From Semisulcospira habei (Eukaryota > Mollusca > Gastropoda > Semisulcospiridae): a DNA stretch of 64,000 bases. The DNA lies in NCBI GenBank assembly GCA_036245525.1, contig BTPG01000004.1, positions 157,442,158-157,506,157 on the forward strand, given 5' to 3'. Shown here piece by piece: positions 1-8,928 of the stretch. Numbering within the stretch: position 1 is the stretch's first letter; each line of letters starts with the position of its first letter. The notes beneath the pieces were generated by a model. The model worked only from the letters and a program-made list of their open reading frames with translations. It searched no databases and had not been told where the DNA came from. The position numbers were made by a program, and so were the translations under genes.

Positions 1-986
1 AAAAACTTGATGAAGTTACCACTAGTAACTGGAGATTCAGGTCGGCCTGCGCCAGAATCAATGACGGCTCAGTATGACTTAGAATCCACAACAATAGCAG
101 TAGACGCGCAACGTACGCGGTTCGCGCTCCTTACGGAAGCTGAACTTGAAGCTTGTTCCAAACCCTTGATAGGATTCTGAGCGATTCGAAGTGCAATATA
201 TCCTATGAACATTAATCAGTTTTGTGTTACGGCGCTGTTTTTAAACAATTCAGACGTAATTGCAACACACTGCCAAACAAAGGTCAAGTTGGTACAGTGT
301 TACCTATGGCACGGTATTTAATGGATGGGCTATGGGTCATTAGTAATCATAGTCCACTAAAGATGAGTATTAGTTGTCACGGTAAAGGGGTCACGTACCA
401 ACAAATCAACCCACCATTATCGCTAATCCGCCTCAATGAATCATGTACGGCTATTAGTGATAGATTGATGTTAACCCCTTACTACCAACAAGAGAGCCAG
501 TATCAGGTGGAAGACAAATTGATAGGATGGCTGGAAAACTATGCATTTTCCAATGTAACGTTATGGAAAATATTTCATAGCGCTTTACCAGACTACGATC
601 CCATCTCTTTGCCCAAAGAGTTAGATGAAATTAAGGAAATGCCAATGGATCATCTAATTGCTCGACTTCAGAGCATGCGATTCGTTAAGCCAAAACAAGA
701 ATGGGCGATATGGAAACAGATCATCATTGGTTCTATCGTAGGGACAGTTGTATTGATCATAATTGGGGTAGGGTGTATACGATATAAGAAGAAAACTAGC
801 GCCTGGTTTGGCTCCATACTATCACGACTCAGGAAGGGTGAACGTGAGGTCACTGTGCCTACGTTGATGTCGGCGGCTGTGCAATCAGCAGACGTGAATG
901 ACGTCGTAAGAGCGAAGGACTCTACGCCGATGATGGAGGGAGGAGTGCAGTTACTCCCCGCCTCGAACGTTGTCAAGTTGGGGTAA
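1..986 (+). pseudogene. Env-like glycoprotein remnant of the LTR element
   Basis: The longest piece is a 254-residue reading frame at 222-986. Residues about 166-186 form a clear membrane segment (rich in I, V and G), preceded by an Asn-X-Thr site and a cysteine-containing ectodomain and followed by a basic cytoplasmic tail (RYKKK). This is the layout of a type I envelope protein. Upstream, frame 1 is open from base 1 to a TGA at 178-180, continues past it to a TAA at 319-321, and looks like the same ectodomain. The gene is therefore broken by a stop and a frame change near 300-320. No fusion peptide or cleavage site can be assigned. The Env call rests on architecture and position before the LTR, not on a sequence match. 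Confidence 0.55.
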
Positions 987-1273
987 CCAAGGATCAACGC
1001 TGTTGCGATCCAGGAAGAATCGTGAAGAATAACGAACACATGTGCAAAGACATAACTGAGTCGACGATTTTGATGTGAACATTTATTGGCGTGATTACGC
1101 CGGACAATAATAATTTTTAATAATGAGTGATCGATTTAAATAAGCGGTCATTCCGAAAAATGATGTATTTTGTGGATAACATGTTTAATTGTTTGAAATG
1201 ATTTTGTGGTCTGAATATTGTGTAATGGAAAAAACCCGAATCTTGTGAATTAAGATTCCTTTTTTTTCAGGTA

Positions 1274-1287
1274 GGTTTGGGAGGAAA
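1274..1287 (+). promoter_or_regulatory. Polypurine tract of the LTR element
   Basis: A purine-rich run (GGTTTGGGAGGAAA) sits immediately before the TG of the LTR. This is where plus-strand DNA synthesis is primed in LTR elements, and it confirms the plus orientation. Confidence 0.7.
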
Positions 1288-1526
1288 TGTTACACTATAA
1301 GTGTATACGACCAATATCACGGTCGGGTAATTTTATAATTTCCCTTGATATGAAAATAACGAGGGTATAATTAGTACCACGGGCTCACGTGGAGTTGACA
1401 AGTGGCCGGCCCTACTAAGCTGGGACTAATGAATGATAATTTCGAGTGGAAATACATCAATCTCACTTTAGCGGTCCCGATGCGGGCAGTAGCGAACTGG
1501 GAGCTGGGACTAATGAATAAATAATG

Positions 1527-1900
1527 GGTTACTGGTCAGCGAGGATCAGAGGACGCCGACCACCATAATAGATGTGGAATAATTAGGAGAGACAGTAATG
1601 AGTTCCTGGTCAGCTAAGATCAGAGGACGCTGACCACCATAATAGATGTGGGATAATTATGAGAAACAGTAATGGGTTCCTTTGATAGCTAGGATCAGAG
1701 GACGCTGACCAGCATAATAGATGTGGAATAATTATGAGAGACAGTAATGGGTCCCTGGTCAGCTAGGATCAGAGGGCGCTATCCACCAGAGCAGATGGGG
1801 TATAGATTATGGGCGACAGTAATAGCTCCTTTGACAGATAGGATCAGGGACGCTGACCACCATGATAGATGTGGAATAATATGGGTGACAGTAATAGCCC
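1527..1900 (+). repeat. ~75-bp tandem repeat in LTR U3
   Basis: About five diverged copies share the core GATCAGAGGACGCTGACCA, then ATAATAGATGTGGAATAATTA and GACAGTAAT. Cores recur near 1531, 1605, 1680, 1754 and 1829, a ~75-bp period. Tandem repeats upstream of a TATA box in U3 often act as enhancer repeats; that role is inferred here. Confidence 0.75.
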
Positions 1901-1943
1901 CTTTGACTGGTTGAGACAAAGGGGCGATGCCCTCCAGAACGGG

Positions 1944-1951
1944 TATATATA
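1944..1951 (+). promoter_or_regulatory. TATA box of the 3' LTR
   Basis: TATATATA followed by a GC-rich stretch, about 230 bp before an AATAAA. This is the expected U3 promoter position; any transcript start would be some 25-30 bp downstream. Confidence 0.6.
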
Positions 1952-2324
1952 GTGGGGGGCAAACACCAGAACGAGAGAGCTCACAACGAAGGGAACGAGA
2001 TAGAGAGGGAGCTCGCACAATGAAGAGAACGAGATAGATAGAGAGCACACAACGAAGAGAGAGAGAGAGATAGATAGAGGGAGCGGAGAAGCGAGAGACC
2101 GAGCTCCGGTATTTTCGCCATTTTAGTATGCCATGCTAGTAGGTTGGTTGTGCCCAACCTATTAGACCCACGATGACCAAGAAATAAAAGACTCTTCTGG
2201 AAACACTCTTGTCTGGCTGCGTCTTCCATCAACAAACACCTTGCGTGTGGCTGCGGTAGTGTAACAAGAGTTGCAACACAATTATGTGCCATTTTAAATA
2301 TTGAACTTTACTTATAACAAGGTC

Positions 2325-3312
2325 ATGGCTCACTTGCGAAGCAAAAGTATGTTCTGGGCCAGTGGTGGTCCCTCCGTCGTCTGTCGTTCATCCACCATCA
2401 TTCGTAGTAAACTTTGCGTTTTTTCAGGAACTATTGAAGCCACAGTCTTTAAACTTGGCCCAAGGATACTTTGCCGCAAGACATTTCTAAGCATACCAAT
2501 TTGCGTGACCTGAAAGGTTAAGGTCACAGGGGATCAGGGAATAGGTTAAAAATAGCCAATTTTGACAGAATGTATTTTTTCTCAAATACTATTCACAACT
2601 TTTAACCCAAACGTGGCATTGAGATACCTGATGGTAAGACATTTCTATGCATACTAATTTGGTTGACCCCTCCGAAAGGTCAAGGGTCATAAGGTTGGCA
2701 AATGTGTAAAGTGCCAATTTTTGATAGAATTGTAGTTATCAACATTTTTGCTAAACTTTTCAATCATATTTGGCACAAAGGTAGCTGAAAATAAGACCTT
2801 TCTATGCATACTAATTTAGTTGACCCATCACAAAAGTCAAGGGTTGTGGAATGATATCAAAATAGGTCAAAATAGCTATAATTTGACAAAAATGTTTTTT
2901 CTTAAATACTATTTTCAACTTCAGACCCAAACTTGGTACAGAAACACCTGATCCTAAGACCTATCTATGCATACTAATTTGGATGACCCCTTGGAAGGTA
3001 AAGGGCCAGAAGAGGTCGGTAAATGTGTGAAAAATGCCAATTTTTGTTAGAAGTGTAGTTTTTATCAAAGTTTTTGCAAACTTTTCAATCAAATTTGGCA
3101 TAAAGGTAGCCGATGGCAAGACATTATTTCTAAGCATACTAATTTAGTCGACCCATCACAGAGGTCAAGGATCACGGGGGTTAGACAGATGTGTGAAAAA
3201 TGCTTATATTTTGAGAAGACAGGGATTTCTCTGGTGCAGAAGCCAGCCCTTTACTTATTCAAGTTATTGTCACAAAGGTCACACATGTGGATTGGTCATA
3301 CATGTCCGCCAT
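2325..3312 (+). mobile_element. ~1-kb non-coding element with short inverted ends, copy 1
   Basis: It begins ATGGCTCACTTGCGAAGC and ends near CATACATGTCCGCCAT, close to an inverted repeat of GGCTCACGTG (clearer in the copy at 6954-7891). Inside are several diverged sub-repeats with the phrases CTATGCATACTAATTTGGTTGACC, AAAGGTCAAGGGTCAC and ACTATTCACAACTT. No protein is encoded. It looks like a non-autonomous DNA element or other dispersed repeat; the superfamily is not recognised. Confidence 0.65.
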
Positions 3313-3347
3313 AAGGACTTTGCTTTTCTTGTTCAATGAAAATTACT

Positions 3348-3564
3348 TTAACTCATTCAGCCCGACGCATGTATTTCCCAAATTTGGAGGCGTCATCTAA
3401 CGACTATGCACCTGTTGCAGGAGATGGATCGACCATGATAATTCAAGGGTAGTGCCAGATTAGCTTGGCGCCTGCCTGTCAGTGCCAAGCTAATCTGGCA
3501 CTACCCTTGAATTATCATGGTCGACCCATCTTCTGCTGTAGTGCGTCAGGGCTGAATGGGTTAA
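3348..3564. mobile_element. TTAA-flanked foldback MITE, copy a
   Basis: Flanked by TTAA on both sides. The termini are inverted (TTAACTCATTCAGCCCGACGC and GCGTCAGGGCTGAATGGGTTAA). The interior is a long hairpin: one arm has GATCGACCATGATAATTCAAGGGTAGTGCCAGATTAGCTTGGC, written here in two overlapping parts as GATCGACCATGATAATTC and AGTGCCAGATTAGCTTGGC; the other arm is its complement. No coding capacity. TTAA flanks are typical of piggyBac-type transposition; the assignment is inferred from that. Confidence 0.85.
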
Positions 3565-3878
3565 AAGCAAAGATATCAACAGCAGTCAGGGGGTTAAAAG
3601 TGAACTTATTTTTACATTAAAAATGTATCAAAAAATAATCACATCTAGATCGCAGAAGAAGCAGGCACAAAAAATGAATAATCCATTTCGACACCCCACC
3701 TTCACCTCTGCTTTTTGGGAAAATTTCACACTTTCCTCCCAGTATGCAAGATGTCGGTGGGCCGACTTCAGGCACATCTGGCTCACACACAGCTGGCTGG
3801 GCCGCCTGCAGCCAAAATCAAGCCAATTGCTTTGTGCCTACCTGGTAACTTTCTGCAATAAATCTATGTACACAACAG

Positions 3879-4052
3879 GTGATGCCTGTCAGCAAAAGCG
3901 GCCTGTGGACGGAGACAGCCGTAAACCTTTTCACCCAGTTCGTGACGGCCCAGAAGTTAATGTGCAAAGCTGTCCGAGAGCCATCGGAAAATCCTCCTGT
4001 CCCCACCCTGGTCGAGCTGTTTCGACCTACCCCCACACCAGTGCGGCCAGGG
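3879..4052 (+). CDS. Tudor-domain protein, internal exon (58 codons)
   Basis: An acceptor (CACAACAG at 3871-3878) and a strong donor (GTAAGT at 4053) bracket 174 bp of open frame. The encoded peptide starts VMPVSKSGLW and contains NLFTQFVTAQKLMCKAV and TLVELFRP. This resembles the staphylococcal-nuclease-like half of an extended Tudor domain, and it parallels the end of the next exon (EAFTQLLG, then a stretch before FEVISLF). The exon ends on a codon boundary and the next candidate exon at 5393 begins in the same phase with a segment ending SLASILIEQNVAQ, which suits the closing helix of an extended Tudor domain. A longer 161-residue frame at 3623-4108 overlaps it in another phase and I regard that as chance. 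Exons further 5' are not seen. Confidence 0.6.
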
Positions 4053-4104
4053 GTAAGTGCGTGCGACATAAAATGCAAAAAGTCCTTGATCTGGCCATAA
4101 CCTG

Positions 4105-4305
4105 TTAAACCGCAACACCCTACAGCAGGAGATGGATTGACCATGATAATTCAAGGTTAGTGCCAGATTAGCGTGGCGCCTTTCAGGCGCCATGCTAATC
4201 TGGCACTAACCATGAATTATGGTCGAGCCATCTCCTGCAACTGGAGCATAGTCCAAATGCTCATCCAAAGATTGGGAAATGTGGCTGTGGGGTTAAATGG
4301 GTTAA
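4105..4305. mobile_element. TTAA-flanked foldback MITE, copy b
   Basis: TTAA at 4105-4108 and 4302-4305. The hairpin arms match copy a (AGTGCCAGATTAGCGTGGCG and its complement, with TTTCA between). Outer arms are more decayed. It lies in the intron between the two Tudor exons. Confidence 0.8.
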
Positions 4306-4524
4306 GCTGCAGCATGGGGGCAATCTATGGCCGATGTCAGCCTGAGAACCTTGCGTTCGCTGGGTCCAAGCTCAGGGGTCAAAATGCTGCCCTGCCTGAG
4401 TCAACTTCTGTCAGCATTGGCCTGAGTAGCTACGTCTTTCTTTTGGGTTCACTTTTCAAAAGTCGGACGCAGTAGAAATTGTGGAGTTGTGTAGAAAACG
4501 AGTGTACTGCTTTGAACTAATGTG

Positions 4525-4697
4525 GGGGAGCTGGGTGGCTCGGTGGTAGAGTGTTCGTATCTCAACCGAAAGGTCCCGGGTTCGAATCCAGCTTGGTCAA
4601 AATTTGTTCAGACCCTATTTCGGTGCCCCGTCTTTGAAATCACCTTCGTGGTGGACAAAAGACGTTAAGCCCCTAAACGTTTAACTTTTAAAAAAAA
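4525..4697 (+). mobile_element. tRNA-derived SINE with 10-bp target-site duplication
   Basis: The 5' part is tRNA-like, with an A box (TGGCTCGGTGG, 4536-4546) and a B box (GGTTCGAATCC, 4579-4589), i.e. an internal Pol III promoter. The body ends in GACGTTAAGCCCC and an A-rich tail (4690-4699). Perfect direct repeats AACTAATGTG flank it (4515-4524 and 4698-4707), showing LINE-mediated insertion. It sits in the Tudor-gene intron. The GACGTTAA(A/G)CCC tail is shared with the SINE at 28015, so both may use the same partner LINE. Confidence 0.85.
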
Positions 4698-4982
4698 AAC
4701 TAATGTGCATGTCGGTGAAGCAACAGAGGGTTGTGACAAAAAGCAGTAACAGTTGTACTCCTCGAAAAGTGTACCCACGAAGGGGTGTGGGTTGGGAATG
4801 GACAGTGGGATTTTTATTCAAGATAGAAATAGGTACTGTTGTTCTTTGTCTTTCAAAATATATTCATGCCATATTTCATCACTCACGCTTACTGATGTAA
4901 GTAAAAATCTGATGAGTGGTTGTAGGAAACTAGCGAAGACGTAGTCTGTTCCCCAGCAGCAAAACATCTTCGGTCCCCTGAT

Positions 4983-5028
4983 GGCCGCAGTGGGCCCACG
5001 CACGGCCGTGCGCGGGCCCACTGTGGCC
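4983..5028. repeat. GC-rich hairpin
   Basis: An imperfect palindrome with arms GCCGCAGTGGGCCCACGCA and its near complement, meeting at GGCCG. It is followed by GGGCTCAAGGACCTTTGCTTA. A similar unit, with CCCACGCGGCCGG...CGTGGGCCCAAGGAGCTTTGCTA, lies near 39680-39725, so this is probably a short dispersed foldback. Confidence 0.55.
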
Positions 5029-5285
5029 GTTGAGGGCTCAAGGACCTTTGCTTACTGGACTGTCAACACATCATTTTTCTGAAGCTGTTTAACGTCTTGA
5101 GTGTTACCAATGACACTGCTCGGCAGACACAGGACCACACATCTTTTCTGCTGAGCAGTGTCGTCGGAAGGAGTGAAAGGGTTACTATACTTACGTAGAT
5201 CGAAATAAAGATAATTATTTCCTCCGCCTGTTGCTCTGAAAGGCAAAAATGTGTGCAGAACAGCGATTTTTGGATGTAACGACTT

Positions 5286-5340
5286 GGGGCCTTAATTCAA
5301 GGGTAGCCAAGCTAATCTGGCACTACCCTTGACTTATCTT
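5286..5340. mobile_element. Fragment of the TTAA foldback MITE family, copy i
   Basis: Only the hairpin core remains (TTCAAGGGTAG, then CCAAGCTAATCTGGCACTAC and CCTTGACTTATC). It lies ~50 bp upstream of the Tudor exon acceptor. Confidence 0.6.
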
Positions 5341-5392
5341 AAGGACCATAATCACAGACCAGCAGACAGATGTTTGATTTTTACTTTTTCAG

Positions 5393-6811
5393 TCCAAGAA
5401 GATGAAGCAGGCAGTGACCAACATCAGCCTGGCATCCATCCTGATTGAACAAAATGTAGCTCAGCCAGTCAGCACGCCCAAACTTCTCCAGCTGCTTACG
5501 GCTGTGAATGATGACAACCTCCCCCTCGGTGCTGAGGCAGCAACCTACACCTCCCCCGGTCCAGGTGTGGATTCGCCAAGCCCCTCGGCCCAAATGAAAA
5601 AGAAGAGCAAGAACGAGCAGGTGTCAGGAGAGAGGCGGGCAGTTCTCAGTCCACAGTCAACGGAGTTTGTGCCCAACATGCAGTATGCGTCAAACAAAGT
5701 GCCAAGAATGTCTGCACGCCCCATTTCACAAGACACAGGCTGTGCTAGGGAGATGGGGATCGGTTCACAACAGTCAGCTTCTGGGGACTCTGGTTCAGAG
5801 GCAGTTTCCAAGCACACAGTGTCACAACACCACAAAGGTTTTGACTTGAAGGGGAACAAGAGGCATGGCAAACATGTGCTGAACGCAGCAGATAGAAAGA
5901 CGTCAGCAGTAGTGAACGAAAAAGGAGATTTGGCTGACATGCAGGGTATTGACCCCCTCGTTCATGCAGCCACCGGTGTGAACAGTCCTGATGTCTTCAT
6001 GAATCGGAGGGTTGATGCTGGTACAGTTTGTGCAAGAGGGATGCAAACACCTTGTGGGGATGCCTCACACTGCAAGGAATCCACAGATGCTGATTTGAAA
6101 GAGTGGATGGGTGTGCTGGCTTCACTGTTAGGGGCAGACCCTACCAACGAGAATGTAGTCACCAGTTTTCCAGCGATGGCAGCAGTAGTCCACAGTCCCA
6201 CTGACTTCTACATGCACCGAGTCTCGCAGAGCACGGCAAGTCATCTGAAAAACATGATGGAGGACCTGAACCGTGAGTTTGAGCATATGCAGAAAGCCAC
6301 TATGGAGCATCAGAGTAAAAGCTTTGTTGCAAAACCTGGCAGCATTTGTTGTGCCCGCTTCTCCAAGGACAATTGCTACTATAGAGCTGTTGTCACAGAT
6401 GCTCGCACAATCTCTGACACATTTTTAGATTCCTCTGACTCACCAGACAGACCAGCACAGCAAATCAGCGTCTTCTACATAGATTTTGGTGACAAGAAAT
6501 GGCTTCCCAGCAGTCGTGTGTTTCCCTTGCCTGTGACGTATCAGTATGTGGCACCTCAAGCCATGTGGTGCTCACTGAGCTGCGTCAACCCATCCACATT
6601 ACGCAGCCCAGAAAGGCAGAAAGGCGCTGAAGAGGGGGAGTGGTCAGCAGAAGCATGTGAAGCTTTCACGCAGCTACTGGGCACAGATCAAGTGCTGACG
6701 GTTATTGCTCAGACAGATCAGGTGCCTGTGGAAAAATGCAGGTTTGTGTCGGCAGTGTCAAAACTGCATTTTGAGGTTATCTCACTTTTTGTGACAAGTT
6801 ACAGTACGTAA
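5393..6811 (+). CDS. Tudor-domain protein, large exon
   Basis: An acceptor (TTTACTTTTTCAG, ending 5392) opens a frame read to TAA at 6809-6811, ~472 codons. The first ~250 residues are low-complexity and polar. A Tudor fold follows: GSICCARFSKDNCYYRAVV (plus codons from ~6340), then ISVFYIDFGDKKWLPSSRVF and LPVTYQYVAPQAMWCSLSC. After it come WSAEACEAFTQLLG and an SN-like strand region ending FEVISLF. Tudor domains of this class bind methylated arginine, mainly on Piwi-family proteins in germline granules; the family member (TDRD1/5/7/RNF17 type) cannot be named from this. The aromatic cage looks largely present (Y, Y, Y, F). A GTACGT donor after 6803 offers an alternative exon end, so the stop at 6811 may not be used. 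The exon begins in phase with the donor at 4052. Confidence 0.75.
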   Translation, partial: SKKMKQAVTNISLASILIEQNVAQPVSTPKLLQLLTAVNDDNLPLGAEAATYTSPGPGVDSPSPSAQMKKKSKNEQVSGERRAVLSPQSTEFVPNMQYASNKVPRMSARPISQDTGCAREMGIGSQQSASGDSGSEAVSKHTVSQHHKGFDLKGNKRHGKHVLNAADRKTSAVVNEKGDLADMQGIDPLVHAATGVNSPDVFMNRRVDAGTVCARGMQTPCGDASHCKESTDADLKEWMGVLASLLGADPTNENVVTSFPAMAAVVHSPTDFYMHRVSQSTASHLKNMMEDLNREFEHMQKATMEHQSKSFVAKPGSICCARFSKDNCYYRAVVTDARTISDTFLDSSDSPDRPAQQISVFYIDFGDKKWLPSSRVFPLPVTYQYVAPQAMWCSLSCVNPSTLRSPERQKGAEEGEWSAEACEAFTQLLGTDQVLTVIAQTDQVPVEKCRFVSAVSKLHFEVISLFVTSYST

Positions 6812-6953
6812 CGCCCCACTAGCTGTAGAGGCAAAAGGCCTCAGCTTAACCCTTTTCCTCATGATACACACATTGCATTTTTGAATGGTGACTTATAGAT
6901 TGTTTATATAGTGCATTGGTTGTTTTTTTAATACTTTTAGTAAATTTCATTTT

Positions 6954-7891
6954 TGGTTCACGTGCGAAGCAAAAGTGAGTTTATGTTTTGGGCCAGTGGT
7001 CGTCCATCCGTCGTACAGCATTTTCTCGGAGACTATTCAAGCCAGATTCTTCAAACTTGGCCCAAGGATACTTTGTGGCAAGACCTTTTTAAACATACCA
7101 GTTTGAGTGACCTCTCACAAAGGTCAAGGTCACAGGGGATCAGCATAATTATGTCAGAAATAGCTATACTTTGACATAATTTATTTTTACTCAGATACTA
7201 TTCACAACTTCATACCCAAACTTGGTACAAGGATACCTGATGGTAAGACCTTTCTATGCATACTAATTTGGTTGATCCCTCGGAAAGGTCATGGGTCACA
7301 AGAGCTCGGGAAATAGATAACAAAAGATGTTTTTCTCAAATACTATTCACAACTTTAAACCCGAACTTGCTACAGAGATATTTGATGGGAAGACCTTTAT
7401 ATGCACACTAATTTGGTTGATCCCTCAGAAAGGTGAAGGGTCACAAGAGCTCAGGAAATAGGTAAAAAAATAGCCATATTTTGACAAAAGATTTTCTTTC
7501 TCAAATACTATTCACAACTTCAAACCCAAATTTGTACAGAGATACCTGATGGTAAGGCCTGTCTATGCAAACTAATTTGGATGACCCCTTGGAAAGGTCA
7601 TGGGTCACAAGAGGCTGGCAAATGTGTGTAAAATGCCAATTTGTGATAAAAGTGTAAGGTATTACTAACATTTTTGCACATTTTTCAGCCAAATTTGGTA
7701 CAAAGATAGCTGATGATAAGACCTTCTTATGCATTCTAATTTAGTCGACTCATCACTAAGGTCAAGGGTCACGGGGGGTTGACAGATGTGTGAAAAATGC
7801 GTACATTTTCAGAAAACATGGATTTTGCTGCTGCAGAAGCCAGCCCTTGTCACAAAGGTCACACATGTAAATCGGTCATACACGTGAGCCA
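6954..7891 (+). mobile_element. ~1-kb non-coding element with short inverted ends, copy 2
   Basis: It starts TGGTTCACGTGCGAAGC and ends CACGTGAGCCAT, so the ends are inverted (GGTTCACGTG against CACGTGAGCC). The body matches the copy at 2325-3312, with at least four sub-repeats built around CTATGCATACTAATTTGGTTGA and AAGGTCAAGGGTCACAAGAG. Non-coding. Confidence 0.7.
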
Positions 7892-8068
7892 TAATGGCTT
7901 TGCCTATTTTGTTCTTCATGTTGTATAAGAACATTGGGGTTACACCCTCTTGCCAGCGTGTGTTGTGTTTTGTGTCGTATCAGAACATTGGGGTTATGCA
8001 TTGATTCAAGGCGCAGACCTTGTTGCATGTATTTTCGCTTACCTGTCACGTTGTACCCACTTGTGCAG

Positions 8069-8261
8069 GTATGACAGTAAACCCCCCCCCCCCCCCACCT
8101 CATCCACATCAGACTCGGATTCGGATTACAGCGGGGGTTTAGGGTTGGGGGGGGGGGGGTCAGATGACTCAGCTGCGGAAGAACGTCGGGAGAAGGAGCG
8201 TGAGAAACGGAAACAGAAGGAAAAGGAACAGAAGAAGAAAGTGAAAATAGCCAAGACTGTG
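8069..8261 (+). CDS. SSRP1: FACT complex subunit SSRP1-like, acidic/basic linker exon
   Basis: The acceptor (CCCACTTGTGCAG) ends at 8068 and the donor (GTGAGT) starts at 8262. The exon enters with one base of a split codon and ends on a codon boundary. It encodes YDSKPPPPP, a Ser/Asp-rich acidic run (SDSDSDYSGG), then a highly charged basic run (EERREKEREKRKQKEKEQ, KKKVKIAKTV). This is the acidic-then-basic linker that precedes the HMG box in SSRP1, the FACT histone-chaperone subunit that handles H2A-H2B during transcription and replication. Long C and G homopolymers inside the exon make the Pro and Gly runs likely to vary in length. The phase joins cleanly to 14807. Confidence 0.75.
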
Positions 8262-8280
8262 GTGAGTACTGACATCGCTA

Positions 8281-8928
8281 CAAAGGTAGGCAAAACACTA
8301 AACAGGTGGACAAAACACTATACAGGTGGACAAAACACTATACAGGTGGACAAAACACTATACATGTGGGCAAAAAACACTATACAGGTGGACATAACAA
8401 TAGTAGGCAAAACACTATACAGGTGGACAAAACAATAGTAGGCAAAACACTATACAGGTGGGCAAAAAAGACTATACAGGTGGACAAAACAATAGTATGC
8501 AAAACAATATACAGGTGGACAAAACACTACACAGGTGGACAAAACATACAGGTGGACAAAACACTATACAGGTAGGCAAAAAACAATACAGATGGACAAA
8601 ACACTACACAGAACACTATACACGTGGACAAAACACTATACAGGTGGACAAAACACTATACAGGTGGATACAGGTGGACAAGACACTATACAGGCGGACA
8701 AAACACTGTACAGGTGGACAATACACTACACAGGTGGACAAAACCCTATACAGGTAGGCAAAAAACACTATACAGGTGGACAAAACACACAGATGGACAA
8801 AACACTGCACAGGTGGACAAAACACTATACATGTGGACAAAACACTATACAGGTAGGCAAAACACTATACAGGTAGGCAAAAAACACTATACAGATGGAC
8901 AGAACATTATACAGGTGGACAAAACACT
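8281..8928 (+). repeat. 20-bp minisatellite (CAGGTGGACAAAACACTATA)
   Basis: About 30 copies of a ~20-bp unit with small indels, in the SSRP1 intron. The array resumes at 12862 on the far side of the LINE. Its 20-bp length keeps frames partly open, which explains apparent short ORFs; I do not consider it coding. Confidence 0.95.

Larger units (their letters stand above)
1..2266 (+). mobile_element. LTR retrotransposon, 3' portion (env-like region + 3' LTR)
   Basis: The window opens inside an LTR retroelement. Reading plus, it shows an env-like coding remnant (to 986), a 300-bp non-coding spacer (987-1287) that I cannot assign further, a purine-rich tract at 1274-1287, and a complete LTR at 1288-2266. 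The LTR is defined by perfect 10-bp inverted ends (TGTTACACTA and TAGTGTAACA). Gag, protease, RT and integrase would lie upstream of base 1 and are not visible. An env-like third gene is known from some Gypsy/errantivirus and BEL elements. I cannot choose between these without pol. Confidence 0.8.
1288..2266 (+). repeat. 3' LTR (979 bp)
   Basis: The LTR starts TGTTACACTA and ends TAGTGTAACA, a perfect inverted repeat. It holds a TATA box (TATATATA, 1944-1951) and a polyadenylation signal (AATAAA, 2183-2188), so U3-R-U5 order on the plus strand is supported. The U3 part carries a ~75-bp tandem repeat (separate entry). The 5' LTR is outside the window, so the target-site duplication cannot be checked; the bases after the LTR are AGAGT. 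Confidence 0.85.

Noticed and set aside
3623..4108. 161-residue ORF as a gene
   Set aside because: It overlaps the well-bordered Tudor exon (3879-4052) in another phase and runs into a MITE; its composition is not protein-like.
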